A stretch of DNA of 64,000 nt from a candidate division WWE3 bacterium (GTDB taxonomy: Bacteria > Patescibacteriota > WWE3 > 2-01-FULL-39-13). This document shows, in pieces, positions 10,349-20,800 of the stretch. The stretch's first letter is position 1. The number at the start of each line of letters is the position of its first letter. The stretch covers positions 19,335-83,334 of the forward strand of contig JALWZX010000011.1 in the NCBI GenBank assembly GCA_027002375.1, read 5' to 3'. The notes below the pieces were generated by a model. That model saw only the letters and a program-made list of their open reading frames with translations. It was not told the origin of the DNA and did not search any database. Made by a program: the position numbers and the translations under genes.

Positions 10349-11554
10349 ATGACCACTGAAATAACATACTTAATATCATCAATAATTGTTACCTTTACCT
10401 TATTTGGTGCAGTAATGTATTTCATGAACAAACGTTTCAAAGAAATTCAAGACAAGAATTCCACCAAAGAAAAAGATGAAATATTAACAAAATGGCTTGA
10501 AAACATGCAACAAACTCTAGAAACTCGACTTGAAAATGTGCAAGGAACTGTAAACGGGCAACTAAAAAATGTTCAATCTGAATTACACCAAACCACAAAT
10601 ACATTAAACAAACGATTCGATTCAAATGCGCAAGATCTAAACAAACGTCTAGACCACTCTGCAGAACTAATGAGCAAACTGCAAAAAGAACTTGGCTCAA
10701 TGAGTGAAATTGGTCGAAGCATGAAAGATCTGCAAGACTTTTTAAAATCACCAAAATTAAGGGGAAACATAGGCGAAGAAGTTTTAAAGGATATGCTAGA
10801 ACAAATGCTGCCATCTGATCAATACAAACTGCAACATACCTTTTCTACAGGCGATCGCGTAGATGCTTTACTAAAACTAACAGAAGGTTACGTGTCTGTT
10901 GACTCTAAATTCCCAATGGAAAATTTTACAAAAATGATGCAAGCTGAAACACAAGATGATCGTGAAAGATGTAGAAAAGACTTTCACAAAGATGTTAAAA
11001 AGCATATTAATGACATTTCGAAAAAGTACATATTAACAGATGAAGGTACTGTGGATTTTGCTTTGATGTACATACCTAGCGAAGCGATTTATTACGAAGT
11101 GGTAGTAAACAACCCAGAGCTTGGCAAATATGCTTGGGAAAAACGCGTTTTACCAGTATCACCAAACGTATTTTACTCTTACTTAAAGGCAATAATGATA
11201 GGTTTAGAGGGCAAAAAAGTAGAATCACGCGCGAAAGAAATTTTAAGACAAATTCAGGGTATCAAAAAAGATGCAGAAAAGTTTTCTGATGGGTTGCGGG
11301 TTTTAACAAAACATATAACAAATGCTAAAAACTCTGCCGACACAGTAAATAGCAGCTTCGAAAAACTAGACGCAAAAATTGACAATTTAAGTAATGTTCA
11401 AATAGCTGGTGAAGAGAAAGCAAATATAATTGAAAGTGATATGGGGAATTCAACCGAAAATGTTGCATTAGAATCGAATTCAAATGATTCAAATGGCAAA
11501 AACAACAGCACCGACACCTCGCATGATTCAGAACAAATTGGTTTGATAGATTAA
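10349..11554 (+). CDS. rmuC: RmuC family protein
   Basis: RmuC-type protein of 401 residues; family members limit DNA inversions and rearrangement and have a nuclease-like core. An N-terminal transmembrane helix (residues ~6-26) is followed by a coiled coil rich in Gln/Leu/Lys (~30-125). The RmuC core then shows SPKLRGNIGEEVLKDML, DALLKL, VDSKFPMENF and AEKFSDGL. The C-terminal ~45 residues are a low-complexity Asn/Ser tail. Its stop lies 2 bases before the next gene's ATG, so the two are probably co-transcribed. Its copy of the GGGAATTC word (11444-11451) sits in the tail-coding part. Confidence 0.9.
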   Translation: MTTEITYLISSIIVTFTLFGAVMYFMNKRFKEIQDKNSTKEKDEILTKWLENMQQTLETRLENVQGTVNGQLKNVQSELHQTTNTLNKRFDSNAQDLNKRLDHSAELMSKLQKELGSMSEIGRSMKDLQDFLKSPKLRGNIGEEVLKDMLEQMLPSDQYKLQHTFSTGDRVDALLKLTEGYVSVDSKFPMENFTKMMQAETQDDRERCRKDFHKDVKKHINDISKKYILTDEGTVDFALMYIPSEAIYYEVVVNNPELGKYAWEKRVLPVSPNVFYSYLKAIMIGLEGKKVESRAKEILRQIQGIKKDAEKFSDGLRVLTKHITNAKNSADTVNSSFEKLDAKIDNLSNVQIAGEEKANIIESDMGNSTENVALESNSNDSNGKNNSTDTSHDSEQIGLID

Positions 11555-11556
11555 TT

Positions 11557-12492
11557 ATGAACCCGAATATTGCAGATATTGAGCTACCACTTAATGCAGA
11601 CCCTAAAGATACAATTGCTACACCAACATCTAGCGATCCCACAGATGAAAAAGAAATGCCACCATCACACGAACAATCTATTTCACCCGCACAGATAAAA
11701 AACATAAGAGCATCTACAGCAATGTTGTTTTTAACCCTAATGCTACTCTTGTCATCATGCCAAAACACAAGCGATACCATAAACTTAGCAAACCAAATAA
11801 ATGCTCTTAACCAACAATTAATTGCAACAGCTATTCCCCAAGAAAGATATGAATTCTTAATGCAAAACCCACCTCAACCATTTGAATATAATGGGTTTCC
11901 AGCTTGGTTTGGTGATTACATGAAACAAATAGAATCAAATAAAAGCGATAAAACGTTTATAAAAATTGAGAACCCCGACGATAATGGTGCTTTTGCAATC
12001 ACATTCAACCTATTAGACCTGTTAGATACAGATAATATATTGCCTTCAAATGCAAAAACCGTACAAACACCCTTCGCAGTTTTATTAACAATATCGCCAG
12101 AAGACATTATTAGATCTTTTGAAAACAAGGGAATACAACATGCAGCTACCCACGCATTACCACTTCACACTCCTGAATCCGTAACATCTAATCATTCAAT
12201 ACAATACACACCAACACTAGTTATGCCGTCTGAAAACGAAGATTTTCCAATATTGGGCAGAGCATTTTCAATGTGCCTAAGAGAAACAGACACTGACAAA
12301 AACCAAACAATTCGCGAAACAGGAATCGCTTATATATTGCTAGGAATAAAAGAAGGTAACAGCATAAGGCCACTAACTTCAGCCGACATAACAAATCCAA
12401 AAGATAAAGAACTAGCTTTATTCTTAGTCATCAATAACCCAGACAATTCAGAAAAATACATTCCCTTCTCTCAATACGTAAATGTCAACTAA
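11557..12492 (+). CDS. lipoprotein-like hypothetical protein
   Basis: Hypothetical protein of 311 residues that starts 2 bases after the rmuC stop. Residues 1-52 are polar. Then comes a hydrophobic stretch ending in a lipobox-like LLLSSC (Cys near residue 68). An internal Met at residue ~56 would give a classic short lipoprotein signal (MLFLTLMLLLSSC). I kept the upstream start because of the tight coupling to rmuC, but the internal start is a serious alternative. After the Cys a short coiled coil (INALNQQL) leads into a mixed alpha/beta domain that I do not recognise. It ends one base before the convergent uppS stop. Confidence 0.6.
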   Translation: MNPNIADIELPLNADPKDTIATPTSSDPTDEKEMPPSHEQSISPAQIKNIRASTAMLFLTLMLLLSSCQNTSDTINLANQINALNQQLIATAIPQERYEFLMQNPPQPFEYNGFPAWFGDYMKQIESNKSDKTFIKIENPDDNGAFAITFNLLDLLDTDNILPSNAKTVQTPFAVLLTISPEDIIRSFENKGIQHAATHALPLHTPESVTSNHSIQYTPTLVMPSENEDFPILGRAFSMCLRETDTDKNQTIRETGIAYILLGIKEGNSIRPLTSADITNPKDKELALFLVINNPDNSEKYIPFSQYVNVN

Positions 12493-12493
12493 A

Positions 12494-13207
12494 TCAATAT
12501 TTCTTACTATCCCCACCAAACCGCCTCTCACGACCAGCATAATCCTTCAAAGCCTTTTTATACTCATCAACACCAAAATCTGGCATAAACGTATCCGTAA
12601 AATAAAGCTCGGCGTCAGCTATCTGCCAAATCAAATATCCAGAAGTCCTCAAATTTCCCCCTGTTCTAATCATAAAATCAACATCAGGTTGCCCAGCAGT
12701 ATACAAATGCTCACTAATCGTCTCTTGTGTAATATTTTTTGGTGGAATTCCCTCACTAACAATTTCTTTAACAGCTTTTGTAATTTCTGCTCTACCCTCA
12801 TACCCAATAGCCCAATTAACAACAAGTTTAGGATTATCAACTTTTTGAGACATTTTCTTATTCGCCAACCTAGCCAGCCCCTTAGGAAAACCATCCCAAG
12901 AACCAATATGTCTATTCTCTACACCATTCTTACGTGCTCGATCAAACAAGCTCTCATTATTAAGCTCAGCCTCAAAAAGCTTCATCGCAGCAGACACAAA
13001 ATCTTTACTACGCTTAAAATTCTTAGGAGACCATGCCCAAAGAGTCAAATACTCAACACCAATATTAGCAGAGTACTCAATCAACTCTTCAATACGTTTC
13101 AAAGCCTCTTTATGCCCCTCTACATAAGGCAAATTATGTGATACAGCCCACCTTCTGTTACCATCCATAATAATGGCTACATGGGTGGGGGTATTTAGCT
13201 TAAACAT
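12494..13207 (-). CDS. uppS: isoprenyl (undecaprenyl) diphosphate synthase
   Basis: Cis-prenyltransferase that builds the lipid carrier for cell-wall glycan synthesis. Visible motifs are HVAIIMDGNRRWA (the Mg/diphosphate-binding Asp, residues ~8-20), VEGHKEALKRI, a variant of the FSxENW region (WAWSPKNFKR), and the C-terminal DFMIRTGGNLRTSGYLIWQ followed by AELYFTDTFMPDF. The length (237) is normal for the family. The ATG at 13207 begins close to the divergent promoter region of the next plus-strand gene. The all-trans polyprenyl synthase at 54700-55779 could supply its allylic primer. Confidence 0.96.
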   Translation of the reverse strand: MFKLNTPTHVAIIMDGNRRWAVSHNLPYVEGHKEALKRIEELIEYSANIGVEYLTLWAWSPKNFKRSKDFVSAAMKLFEAELNNESLFDRARKNGVENRHIGSWDGFPKGLARLANKKMSQKVDNPKLVVNWAIGYEGRAEITKAVKEIVSEGIPPKNITQETISEHLYTAGQPDVDFMIRTGGNLRTSGYLIWQIADAELYFTDTFMPDFGVDEYKKALKDYAGRERRFGGDSKKY

Positions 13208-13263
13208 TTATTTATTTGTTAAATATATCATAAAATTACTGATTGCCAAATTATAACATACAG

Positions 13264-13292
13264 TTAACAATCATTAACAAATGTCGTATAAT
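13264..13292 (+). promoter_or_regulatory. sigma-70-like promoter for the 13325 gene
   Basis: TTAACA (13264-13269) and TATAAT (13287-13292) are separated by 17 bases, close to the bacterial housekeeping consensus. The predicted start of transcription is near 13299, which leaves a leader of about 25 bases before the ATG at 13325. No Shine-Dalgarno sequence is visible in that leader. Confidence 0.6.
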
Positions 13293-13324
13293 TTGTCAGA
13301 AGTGGTTGTAAAACATACCCTAAA

Positions 13325-14347
13325 ATGGAAGAAGCACATATTAAGGAACATACACAAAATAAAATAACATTGGTTTGTAACCCAATATTCGTTGCTGCAA
13401 CGCATTATGAGGACGCATTAACACCAAGAGATATACCTATAGCATCTTTTCAAGAGTTTGAACACAGTCCTGATCCAGTAATTAGTTGGGCGTTACACAG
13501 GGTTGCCGAAACGTCTGCGTCAGATGCTTTGCGTCAAATCAGTAGCGAATTGATTTATAGAAGACCACCCTACTATGTACGAACCGCCCCATCCCCAAAG
13601 GCTAAAGGGATATTTGACATGGTAGTTGCCGACGCTTTGGAACCAATTAATATAGGGAAAAATACACTTCTACTATTTTCACACGCCTCAAGGATCATCT
13701 CAAAACATCCAGATATTGGTTCGAGAAAAGCATATGTACTTGGGTTACTTGAAAACCAAAAAGAAACTGATCGATTGTTAGGCTCATCATCTATCCAGGC
13801 AATAATAGCATTTGCAACAGCATTAGGTTTGCAAAGAAGAGATTTTATTACTATAGATATGCACGATCCTCGCCACTCTAGATTTAGAATCGAAGACGAT
13901 ACTGGAGTGGACGTAACTGCAATTCACTCTTATTTGAAACAATCCTTAGGACGCACAAAATTAGACACACGGACACTCGTAGAACTAGGTGAGTTGTGGA
14001 AAAGTATAGAAATGCCATTAATATCTGCTACATCACGTAGTAGAGTTAATAGTTTTACCAGTATAATAGTAACAAAAGCTTTTACTGATATCATCGTTAC
14101 ACATTATAAAGAAAACCGAATTGTCCCACGGGAAGCACGAAAACTTGCTGGTAAAAACCCGCTTACAGGTCCAATATATGGCAACATATCAATAGTATTC
14201 GAGTCGACCGCAACGCTTGCTTTACTTAGAGCATTGAAAAGCACATCAATAGACAGGGATACACTAATTACTGTCATAAAAAACAACTATCCAACCACGC
14301 AATTCAGTCTAGCCAAACCAAGAATGTCCATAAAACCAACCGTGTAA
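13325..14347 (+). CDS. divergent PRPP-synthetase-like protein
   Basis: Protein of 340 residues that weakly resembles ribose-phosphate pyrophosphokinase. The clearest match is ALGLQRRDFITIDMHDPRHS (residues ~167-186), which corresponds to the Prs segment 'G..rv.t.DLH..qiqgFF'. The expected PRPP-binding loop (DD..DTAGT) is not visible in the C-terminal half. The enzyme may therefore be inactive, or a regulatory homologue like PRPP-synthetase-associated proteins, or the resemblance may be superficial. Two sugar-metabolism genes follow on the same strand, with a 15-base gap to the aldolase. Real coding is supported by a good promoter and a long open frame; the function is tentative. Confidence 0.5.
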   Translation: MEEAHIKEHTQNKITLVCNPIFVAATHYEDALTPRDIPIASFQEFEHSPDPVISWALHRVAETSASDALRQISSELIYRRPPYYVRTAPSPKAKGIFDMVVADALEPINIGKNTLLLFSHASRIISKHPDIGSRKAYVLGLLENQKETDRLLGSSSIQAIIAFATALGLQRRDFITIDMHDPRHSRFRIEDDTGVDVTAIHSYLKQSLGRTKLDTRTLVELGELWKSIEMPLISATSRSRVNSFTSIIVTKAFTDIIVTHYKENRIVPREARKLAGKNPLTGPIYGNISIVFESTATLALLRALKSTSIDRDTLITVIKNNYPTTQFSLAKPRMSIKPTV

Positions 14348-14362
14348 AACCAATGCAAATCC

Positions 14363-15340
14363 ATGGCACGCATAATAACTGACCAACAAACCAACAACTT
14401 AGATGACACAACAATAGTGGTGAGAATTCCAAATACTAATGCTACAATAGAAACAATGACTGAACCACAAAAAGACAAACCTACCCTAAAACAACCAATT
14501 AAAATTTTCGCGATAGACCACAGAGGCTCACTTAAAAAGATTCTAAACGAAAACCTATTATCAAAATTCAAGTTATTAACAACGAAAACGTTCGCCCCTT
14601 ATAACACAGCGGTTTTAGTCGATCCTGAATATGGGGCTGAAACGATTGAATTTGTAAAAAACAATCATCTTCAACTGCTTCTGACTCGTGAAAAAACTGG
14701 TTATACACCAAGCGATGGCGGTCGCGAATTAGAGTTATACGAGAAATTTACTTCTCAAAAGCTAAAAGAAATGGGGGCAAGTGCAATCAAACTTTTATAT
14801 TATTACAATTCAAAAGCTCCTAATACGTTCGACCAGCTTACAATGCTGAAAAAGGTTAAAGCCGAAGCCGATGCGGTTAATTTACCACTTTTGGTTGAAC
14901 CTATTACCTACCCTTTAGAAAATGATGTGGAATTCAACCGTGGTACCGAAACCTTGCGTGCTATCGAAGCAATTCAACCACATTGTGATATTTTAAAGAT
15001 TGAATTCCCAACTAACACGAACTTTCATAAGTTATTCGACAAAATGCCAGAAGATATAGACGAACAAGTTAATGCTGGGTTAAACGAAGGTATTAAGTAT
15101 CTAGAAAAATTCCCTACTCTAATCGATAAACCCTGGGTTCTGTTAAGTCGTGGCATGCCATTTGATGTTTACATTGAAGCATTAAAGCTCTCTAAACAAT
15201 ATGGAGCAAGCGGTTACGCAGTCGGTCGTGCGGTATGGCAAGAAATTTCTGAAATGAATTCCAACTGGCAAAAAATCGAGGAATTTATAACAACAACTGC
15301 CCTCGAAAGAATGCAAGAAATTTCAGCTACATTTGATTAA
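14363..15340 (+). CDS. class I aldolase, LacD / tagatose-bisphosphate aldolase family
   Basis: Schiff-base aldolase of the LacD/YihT type; known members cleave tagatose 1,6-bisphosphate (LacD also accepts fructose bisphosphate) or sulfofructose phosphate to triose phosphates. Motifs are FAIDHRGSLKKIL (residues ~47-60), VLVDPEYGAE, LLTREKTGY, LLVEPITYP (~177), DILKIEFP (~208, with the probable Schiff-base lysine) and VLLSRGMPFD. About 45 extra N-terminal residues precede the domain. It sits between a PRPP-synthetase-like gene and a ROK kinase on the same strand, which suggests a sugar-phosphate route; the actual substrate cannot be read from the sequence. Confidence 0.82.
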   Translation: MARIITDQQTNNLDDTTIVVRIPNTNATIETMTEPQKDKPTLKQPIKIFAIDHRGSLKKILNENLLSKFKLLTTKTFAPYNTAVLVDPEYGAETIEFVKNNHLQLLLTREKTGYTPSDGGRELELYEKFTSQKLKEMGASAIKLLYYYNSKAPNTFDQLTMLKKVKAEADAVNLPLLVEPITYPLENDVEFNRGTETLRAIEAIQPHCDILKIEFPTNTNFHKLFDKMPEDIDEQVNAGLNEGIKYLEKFPTLIDKPWVLLSRGMPFDVYIEALKLSKQYGASGYAVGRAVWQEISEMNSNWQKIEEFITTTALERMQEISATFD

Positions 15341-15407
15341 GTTTGGCAAGAACAAACTATTTCAATTACATACTTCACCAATCTACATATTTTGTTAATA
15401 TCTAATT

Positions 15408-16274
15408 ATGTACATATCAATAGATATCGGTGGAACCAAAACAAGAGTTACGTCAAAGTCAAAAATTGACCAACAAAACCTAATAGATTTTGAAAAATTT
15501 CACGTTTTCAATACACCAAAAAACTTAAAATCCCTTAAATCACATATCAAAGAAACAATACTCGATAATTTTCAAATAAAAGAGACAGAAATAGATGCTC
15601 TAATTATAGGCGTAGCTGGAATGATAGACAGAAAAGAACAAAAAGTGTTATTTGCACCCAATGTTCCCTATCTAAATACAAAAAAAGTATTAGAAATCGT
15701 GCCGTTCAAGAACCTAAAGAAAAATACAGCTTTCGTAGAAAACGATGCATCTCTAGCAGGTCTAGCCGAATCAGTTGCAGGTGTCGCAACAGCATACAAT
15801 GTAGTTGCATACATAACAATCAGCACAGGCGTAGGTGGTGAACGTATAATAAACAAAAAAATAGACGACTCAAGATACAATTACGAACCCGGCCATCACA
15901 TAATAGATCGCGAAGGCCCAACAGACACCAAAACTGGCATACATGGCTCATTTGAAGCATTTTCTTCAGGCAATGCTTTTAGAGAAATTTATCAGTTGTC
16001 CCCGCAAGATTGTGTAGACGACTTAATCTGGGAATCTTACGCAGAAGATCTATCGGTTGGTTTGTACAATGTAATCATGATGTGGCAACCCGAAGTAATA
16101 GTGCTAGGCGGTGGACTTTCACAAAAAGCTGATTATTTTTTAAAGCATTTACAAGAATATCTAGACAACATGGTTTGGTTCAACCGCCCTATTCCAGACA
16201 TAAAAGTCTCACATTTCGATAATAAAAACGTACTAATTGGCGGTTATGTCTATCTAAATCAAAAAATAAATTAA
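15408..16274 (+). CDS. ROK family sugar kinase
   Basis: Cytoplasmic sugar kinase of the ROK/ASKHA fold, 288 residues. The phosphate-binding loop is DIGGTKTR (residues 5-12). FVENDASLAGLAE (~108-120) holds the catalytic Asp and STGVGGE (~139) lies near the adenosine site. A GGGLSQKADYF motif follows near the C-terminus. The zinc-binding GHxxxxxxGxxCxCGxxGCxE motif of many ROK kinases is absent; the matching region reads PGHHIIDREGP. It follows the LacD-type aldolase by 67 bases. Together they could phosphorylate and split a hexose phosphate, but the sugar is unknown. Confidence 0.82.
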   Translation: MYISIDIGGTKTRVTSKSKIDQQNLIDFEKFHVFNTPKNLKSLKSHIKETILDNFQIKETEIDALIIGVAGMIDRKEQKVLFAPNVPYLNTKKVLEIVPFKNLKKNTAFVENDASLAGLAESVAGVATAYNVVAYITISTGVGGERIINKKIDDSRYNYEPGHHIIDREGPTDTKTGIHGSFEAFSSGNAFREIYQLSPQDCVDDLIWESYAEDLSVGLYNVIMMWQPEVIVLGGGLSQKADYFLKHLQEYLDNMVWFNRPIPDIKVSHFDNKNVLIGGYVYLNQKIN

Positions 16275-16300
16275 TATTTTGGGGGGAATCAAGCCGAAAA

Positions 16301-17476
16301 TCACTGTTTCTCAGCTGATCCTGCAAACAAACCTTTCGCTGTATACCAAAAGAATGGGTTGTTATTTTGCTCTTTTTCCCAAAGCCACCATTCTGCGCCC
16401 CACACATAAATATCTTTAACACCTGACTTTTGCGCATAGTTTAACGTTTGCCAAAAGTGTCTCTTAGACATTGTTTTGTCTTTTTGTTCCTGTGTTAATT
16501 GGGAATTCAAACCTGGTCCCCATGGCTCAGCTTGCAATTCAGTAACAATTAATTTATCAAATGGAACACCAGTTAAATGAGCTTTTATTTTATATGTCCA
16601 ATGAGCCAATGGATACTGAAAATAGATTGATTTCCCAAAAACTAACCCCCAAAAATCGAACCAAATACGTCTATACATCGAAATTGCTAAATAATCTGCC
16701 AAATTATAAGTCATAAACCATACCCCACCCTCGCCACTATCTTGTATTACAATTGGGCGATTATGATCGTCAGCTTTTCTTACAATTGCAACCTCATCTT
16801 TGACCTCATCTACCGTTACAGGCTCACAAACTCCAAACGGAAAAAATGGCTCATTTTCAACCTGCCACATTTTAATATTATCGTAATCTTTTAGTTCCAT
16901 GACAGTTCTTTCAACAAATTCATATTGTTCAATCTTTTTCATTTCCGAACTGTTGATTTCATGCCACCATTTTGGTGCAAAACACTCTGGCCATCGTGGC
17001 ACCTTTCGCCCAACTGTAAGAATAACATCTGCATCGCGTTTTTGAGCTTCAGCTAATTGCCATTTAATTCTAGAGTAATCATAGCGGTCGTTTTGGGGCT
17101 CGATTTCGCTCCAATATGCAACCAACCGCAAATGTTTAACACCTAAATCATCTAAAATCTTTGTATAAGTATCTCTCCAATCGAGCCCCATCTCTTCAGA
17201 ATACAAATCACTAAAAGTGATACCCCAATTAACATTTTTGGCTGGTTTTGGTCGCCAAATAAAAAATAATATAAGTGGAAATGCTAAAAACAGAATAAAC
17301 GTAATGGTTAAAATTTTAAGTAGTTTTAAGCTAAACAGCTTTCTTAACAAGCATTCTGCCTCTTGTACATCGTTATTTCCAACACAAACAATTCTTTGCT
17401 TTATTTTTTTGTGGGAATTCTTATCGTTTTTTACAGCTTTTTCATTGCTAGTACTATTAGATAACTTTTTAGGCAT
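16301..17476 (-). CDS. membrane-anchored clan-A glycoside hydrolase-like protein
   Basis: Protein of 391 residues with a polar N-terminus (~50 residues), one transmembrane helix (~55-73) and an extracytoplasmic (beta/alpha)8-barrel typical of clan A glycosidases. Key motifs are WGITFSDLYSEEMG, HLRLVAYWSEIEP (the LRL.a.W...EP segment), the acid/base motif WQVENEPFFPFG near residue 209, and the nucleophile-type motif VTELQAEPWG near residue 310, followed by YVWGAEWW. Both catalytic glutamates appear present, so it is probably active. It is convergent with the ROK kinase (26-base gap). The substrate is unknown. Confidence 0.8.
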   Translation of the reverse strand: MPKKLSNSTSNEKAVKNDKNSHKKIKQRIVCVGNNDVQEAECLLRKLFSLKLLKILTITFILFLAFPLILFFIWRPKPAKNVNWGITFSDLYSEEMGLDWRDTYTKILDDLGVKHLRLVAYWSEIEPQNDRYDYSRIKWQLAEAQKRDADVILTVGRKVPRWPECFAPKWWHEINSSEMKKIEQYEFVERTVMELKDYDNIKMWQVENEPFFPFGVCEPVTVDEVKDEVAIVRKADDHNRPIVIQDSGEGGVWFMTYNLADYLAISMYRRIWFDFWGLVFGKSIYFQYPLAHWTYKIKAHLTGVPFDKLIVTELQAEPWGPGLNSQLTQEQKDKTMSKRHFWQTLNYAQKSGVKDIYVWGAEWWLWEKEQNNNPFFWYTAKGLFAGSAEKQ

Positions 17477-17793
17477 TAAAACAATTATACTAGTTTTTCA
17501 AAACATATGTAATCATCGATTTTTCACGCATGAATTGAGTTAATTACATAATAATTAGCGATCATTTATCACTGACTTACATAGTGATACCTGTGATGAT
17601 ATTCAATACCATTTCTGAAAACTTTAGATTTAGTTTACAAAAATTTTTGTTTTGTACTTATTATCATAGAAAACAATAAATTTTTGCACGTAACCTCTCA
17701 TCTCTAAAACACCAATTGCACATTGTCTACCACTCAACTTCCGTACACTTATTTTACACAAACATGGCGTATAAGATATGCGTAAATTCATGG
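17477..17793. other. intergenic stretch before the giant gene
   Basis: About 320 AT-rich bases between divergent genes, with no open frame that I would call. The only features I see are a decayed copy of repeat family A on the minus strand (17523-17562) and the promoter that follows at 17794. No hairpin terminator or RNA gene is recognisable. Confidence 0.5.
17523..17562 (-). repeat. repeat family A, decayed copy A1
   Basis: Read on the minus strand, this stretch shows ATCGCTAATTATTATGTAAT followed by TAACTCAATTCATGCGTG. It aligns with the left half of the other family A copies (TTATCGCTAATTATTATATT, then GACTAACTCCATCCACAC). The right half is not recognisable. Confidence 0.5.
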
Positions 17794-17799
17794 TATAAT
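17794..17799 (+). promoter_or_regulatory. -10 box of the giant surface protein gene
   Basis: A perfect TATAAT lies 14 bases before the chosen ATG (17814), so the predicted leader is only about 8 bases and there is no room for a ribosome binding site. No good -35 box is seen at the normal distance. Confidence 0.45.
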
Positions 17800-17813
17800 T
17801 TAATTAATTGAGT

Positions 17814-20800
17814 ATGAACCTGTCCAACATATTTGCAAAAATCAAGAAACGTCTTGCTATTGTCTCGTATTTGCAAAAGTGCTCTATTTATTTAACAGAT
17901 ATTGCCACCAAATTTTATGCACATTTGTCAAAGCGCTTTTACTGCTATGACAGTGCGAACGCACATATTGCGTTACTCTTAAGTATCCCTAAACTAATCG
18001 AAAAACATCTACAGCGTTCTTTTGCGGTTTTAATAACCCCAGCTAAAACCCTAATGATTTTGCTTCTAATATTATTTTTAGTGGTCGGTCCATTAACAAC
18101 AAGCATGTCCTATGCTCAGAAAGAAAACGTGAGAAACAATCAGTCAGTCTACAAGTCTGATACCACTTCTCCTATCAAAAATGTGTTACTAGCACTAAAA
18201 GACAGTGAAGGCGCCAATAAAGGTGATAAAACAAGTAAAGATATTCAAATTCCCACTACAAAACCACCTTTAGAGCCAGAAAATTCAGATAACGTAATTC
18301 AAGCAAATAAGCCGATAAAACTTAAAATCAAAGATGAAACCATTAAAGCTAAAAAGTTGAGATACATTGTTGAGCGTGAAAAAACGCATGAAATGATCGA
18401 AGTCACTAGCATAATTGATGATATTAATAACCAGTTGGTATTAAAGCCAAAAAGGGCATTTAGACCGGGAAAATATAAGTTACAAGTAGTAGAAAATATA
18501 GACGTAGACTCGACCAAAAACGAAAATGTACAAGCAAAGCAGAAAGACGCCAATAACGCACAAACAAAACCAAGCAATAACGATCAGTCACCAACAGAAC
18601 AACCCAATACTGATCGATCGACAACAGACCAAACTGACAACTCGTTAGATGAACAAGTCAACAGTACACAAACAACTGATTCCCCTTCTCAGCAACCTAT
18701 ATACGAACAAGAATTTTTATGGGGAGTCTTAGCATACAATAGCGACAAGGCACAATACCTATTGTATGAAACCGCTCAATTTCAAATCGGGGTCCTTGAC
18801 GAACAAGGAAACATAATTTGCGATGCTGACATCGATTTAACAATCACAAACAAAGATGCAAATCATAAAACCATATTATCAACGAAAACAGGCACTATAA
18901 CTGAAAGCAACGAGTGTATTAAACATGATTTCACTCTAGAACCTGACTACAAGAGCGAATTACAACTCACCCATTCAGGAAAATATACGGTAGAAATAAC
19001 AGCAACAACAAAAAATGGAACATATAAAACAACCGATTCTTTTGAAGTAATAGAACCAGATGATGTTCCGTTTTTAATACAAAGAAATACGCCAACAAGA
19101 GTCTATCCAAAAAAAGATTATCCAGTTGAAATAACAATAATTCCAAATGAAGATTTTAATGGCGAAATTGTTGAAACAGTACCAAGAGATTTTCTAATAA
19201 AAAGATCATATCTTGGAATTCCATATACAAATATTCAAAAAACGTCAGGAGATAAAAAAATAATATGGAAAATCAAGCTAGAAAAAGACGTGCCTGTGAT
19301 TCTCTCTTATAAATACGATGCGCCGAATATATCACCACAATTTTATTTATTAGGTCCGATAGAGTTTGTGAGAACAACTGAAACCACTACCCTATCTGAT
19401 GAACCGAACCAAGATACTGATAATAATCGAAATCTATACAAAGATAATGAGTTAGATAACGCCAAAGATAAAAACAATAACAAGAACGCCGATAAAAACA
19501 ACAGTACAAAGAAAAGCGATAATAACCAACAAACCAAGAATAAAAGTCAACAAAATCAAAATCCAAATCAACGAGACCAAAATAAAATTAAAAATGTCGA
19601 GACTATAAGAAATATTGATATACCCTCGATAGACCTCGAACCAAACAACACCTACGCATCTAAAGTAACGACAAATAAAAAAGTAATATTTACAGAACAG
19701 AGAGAATGGCAGCTTGCCAATGACGCTATCGATGATTATGCAATATACACAGACACAAATGGAACACATGATACTGATAACTCATCGTACACAGGCGTAC
19801 CCTTCAACAATCAAGTAGCACAGGGAGGTATCTTTACTCAAAATGCCAACGACATTGATGTAGGTTTAGGTTCTGATGGTCACTATTTATTTGGATATGT
19901 AATACAGGCTAGAAACGATTCGTATGGCAATCGTATCTCTTATCTGTCTAGGGTCACATTAGACGAAACAGAAAATTTAACAGGACACGGCCAAGGGTAT
20001 AGAAGAAACGCAACAAATGACAGATATTACACATACGGATATGGAATTGTAAATGCATCTTCTGGTGATAACATACGTGTAGAAGTTATTAGACAAGGTG
20101 ATAATACAGCGTCACACACATTAGAAGCAAACCGATCCTCTTTTTGGTTAGTTAAATTAGACGACGATTGGGCATATTTAAAGTTACAAGGCCAAGACAA
20201 TCAATCAACCTCGACTTCCCTGCAAGATATTAACTTTACCACATCGATAGAAAATACAGATACGGATACTTTTGGACACAGTACGTCGACAAACTCAAAT
20301 CAAATTACATTGAAATCATCAGGTCATTACTTGGTCACATACTCTGTAGGTGTTGACGGCGCTACAAGCAGAACTTCTGTAACAACAAATTTAGCACTGA
20401 ACGGTACAGCAATACCACAATCATATGATTACTCATACATACGATCGTTAAACTCTACAACACATGGTACTGCAACAAACATGTCGATCATAAACGCATC
20501 TGCAAACGACGTTCTAACTTTAAAATGGGGCGCTACTGGTGCACACAGTTCATATGGAACTCAAACAAGATCAGACCGAACGTTTATTGCAGTTGTTAAA
20601 TTGCCTGACGATGGCGATTATTTAATGGCACATGACACAAGTGGGACTCAAAACGTAGGCGGGTTAAACAATACGCTAACATTCGACACATCAGACGAGG
20701 CAGATTCAACTTCTTTTTCATTTAGCACATCAACAGGTACAGCTACAATACAACAAGATGACACCTATTTATTTATGAGTGGTGCAAGAAGTAACAGAAC

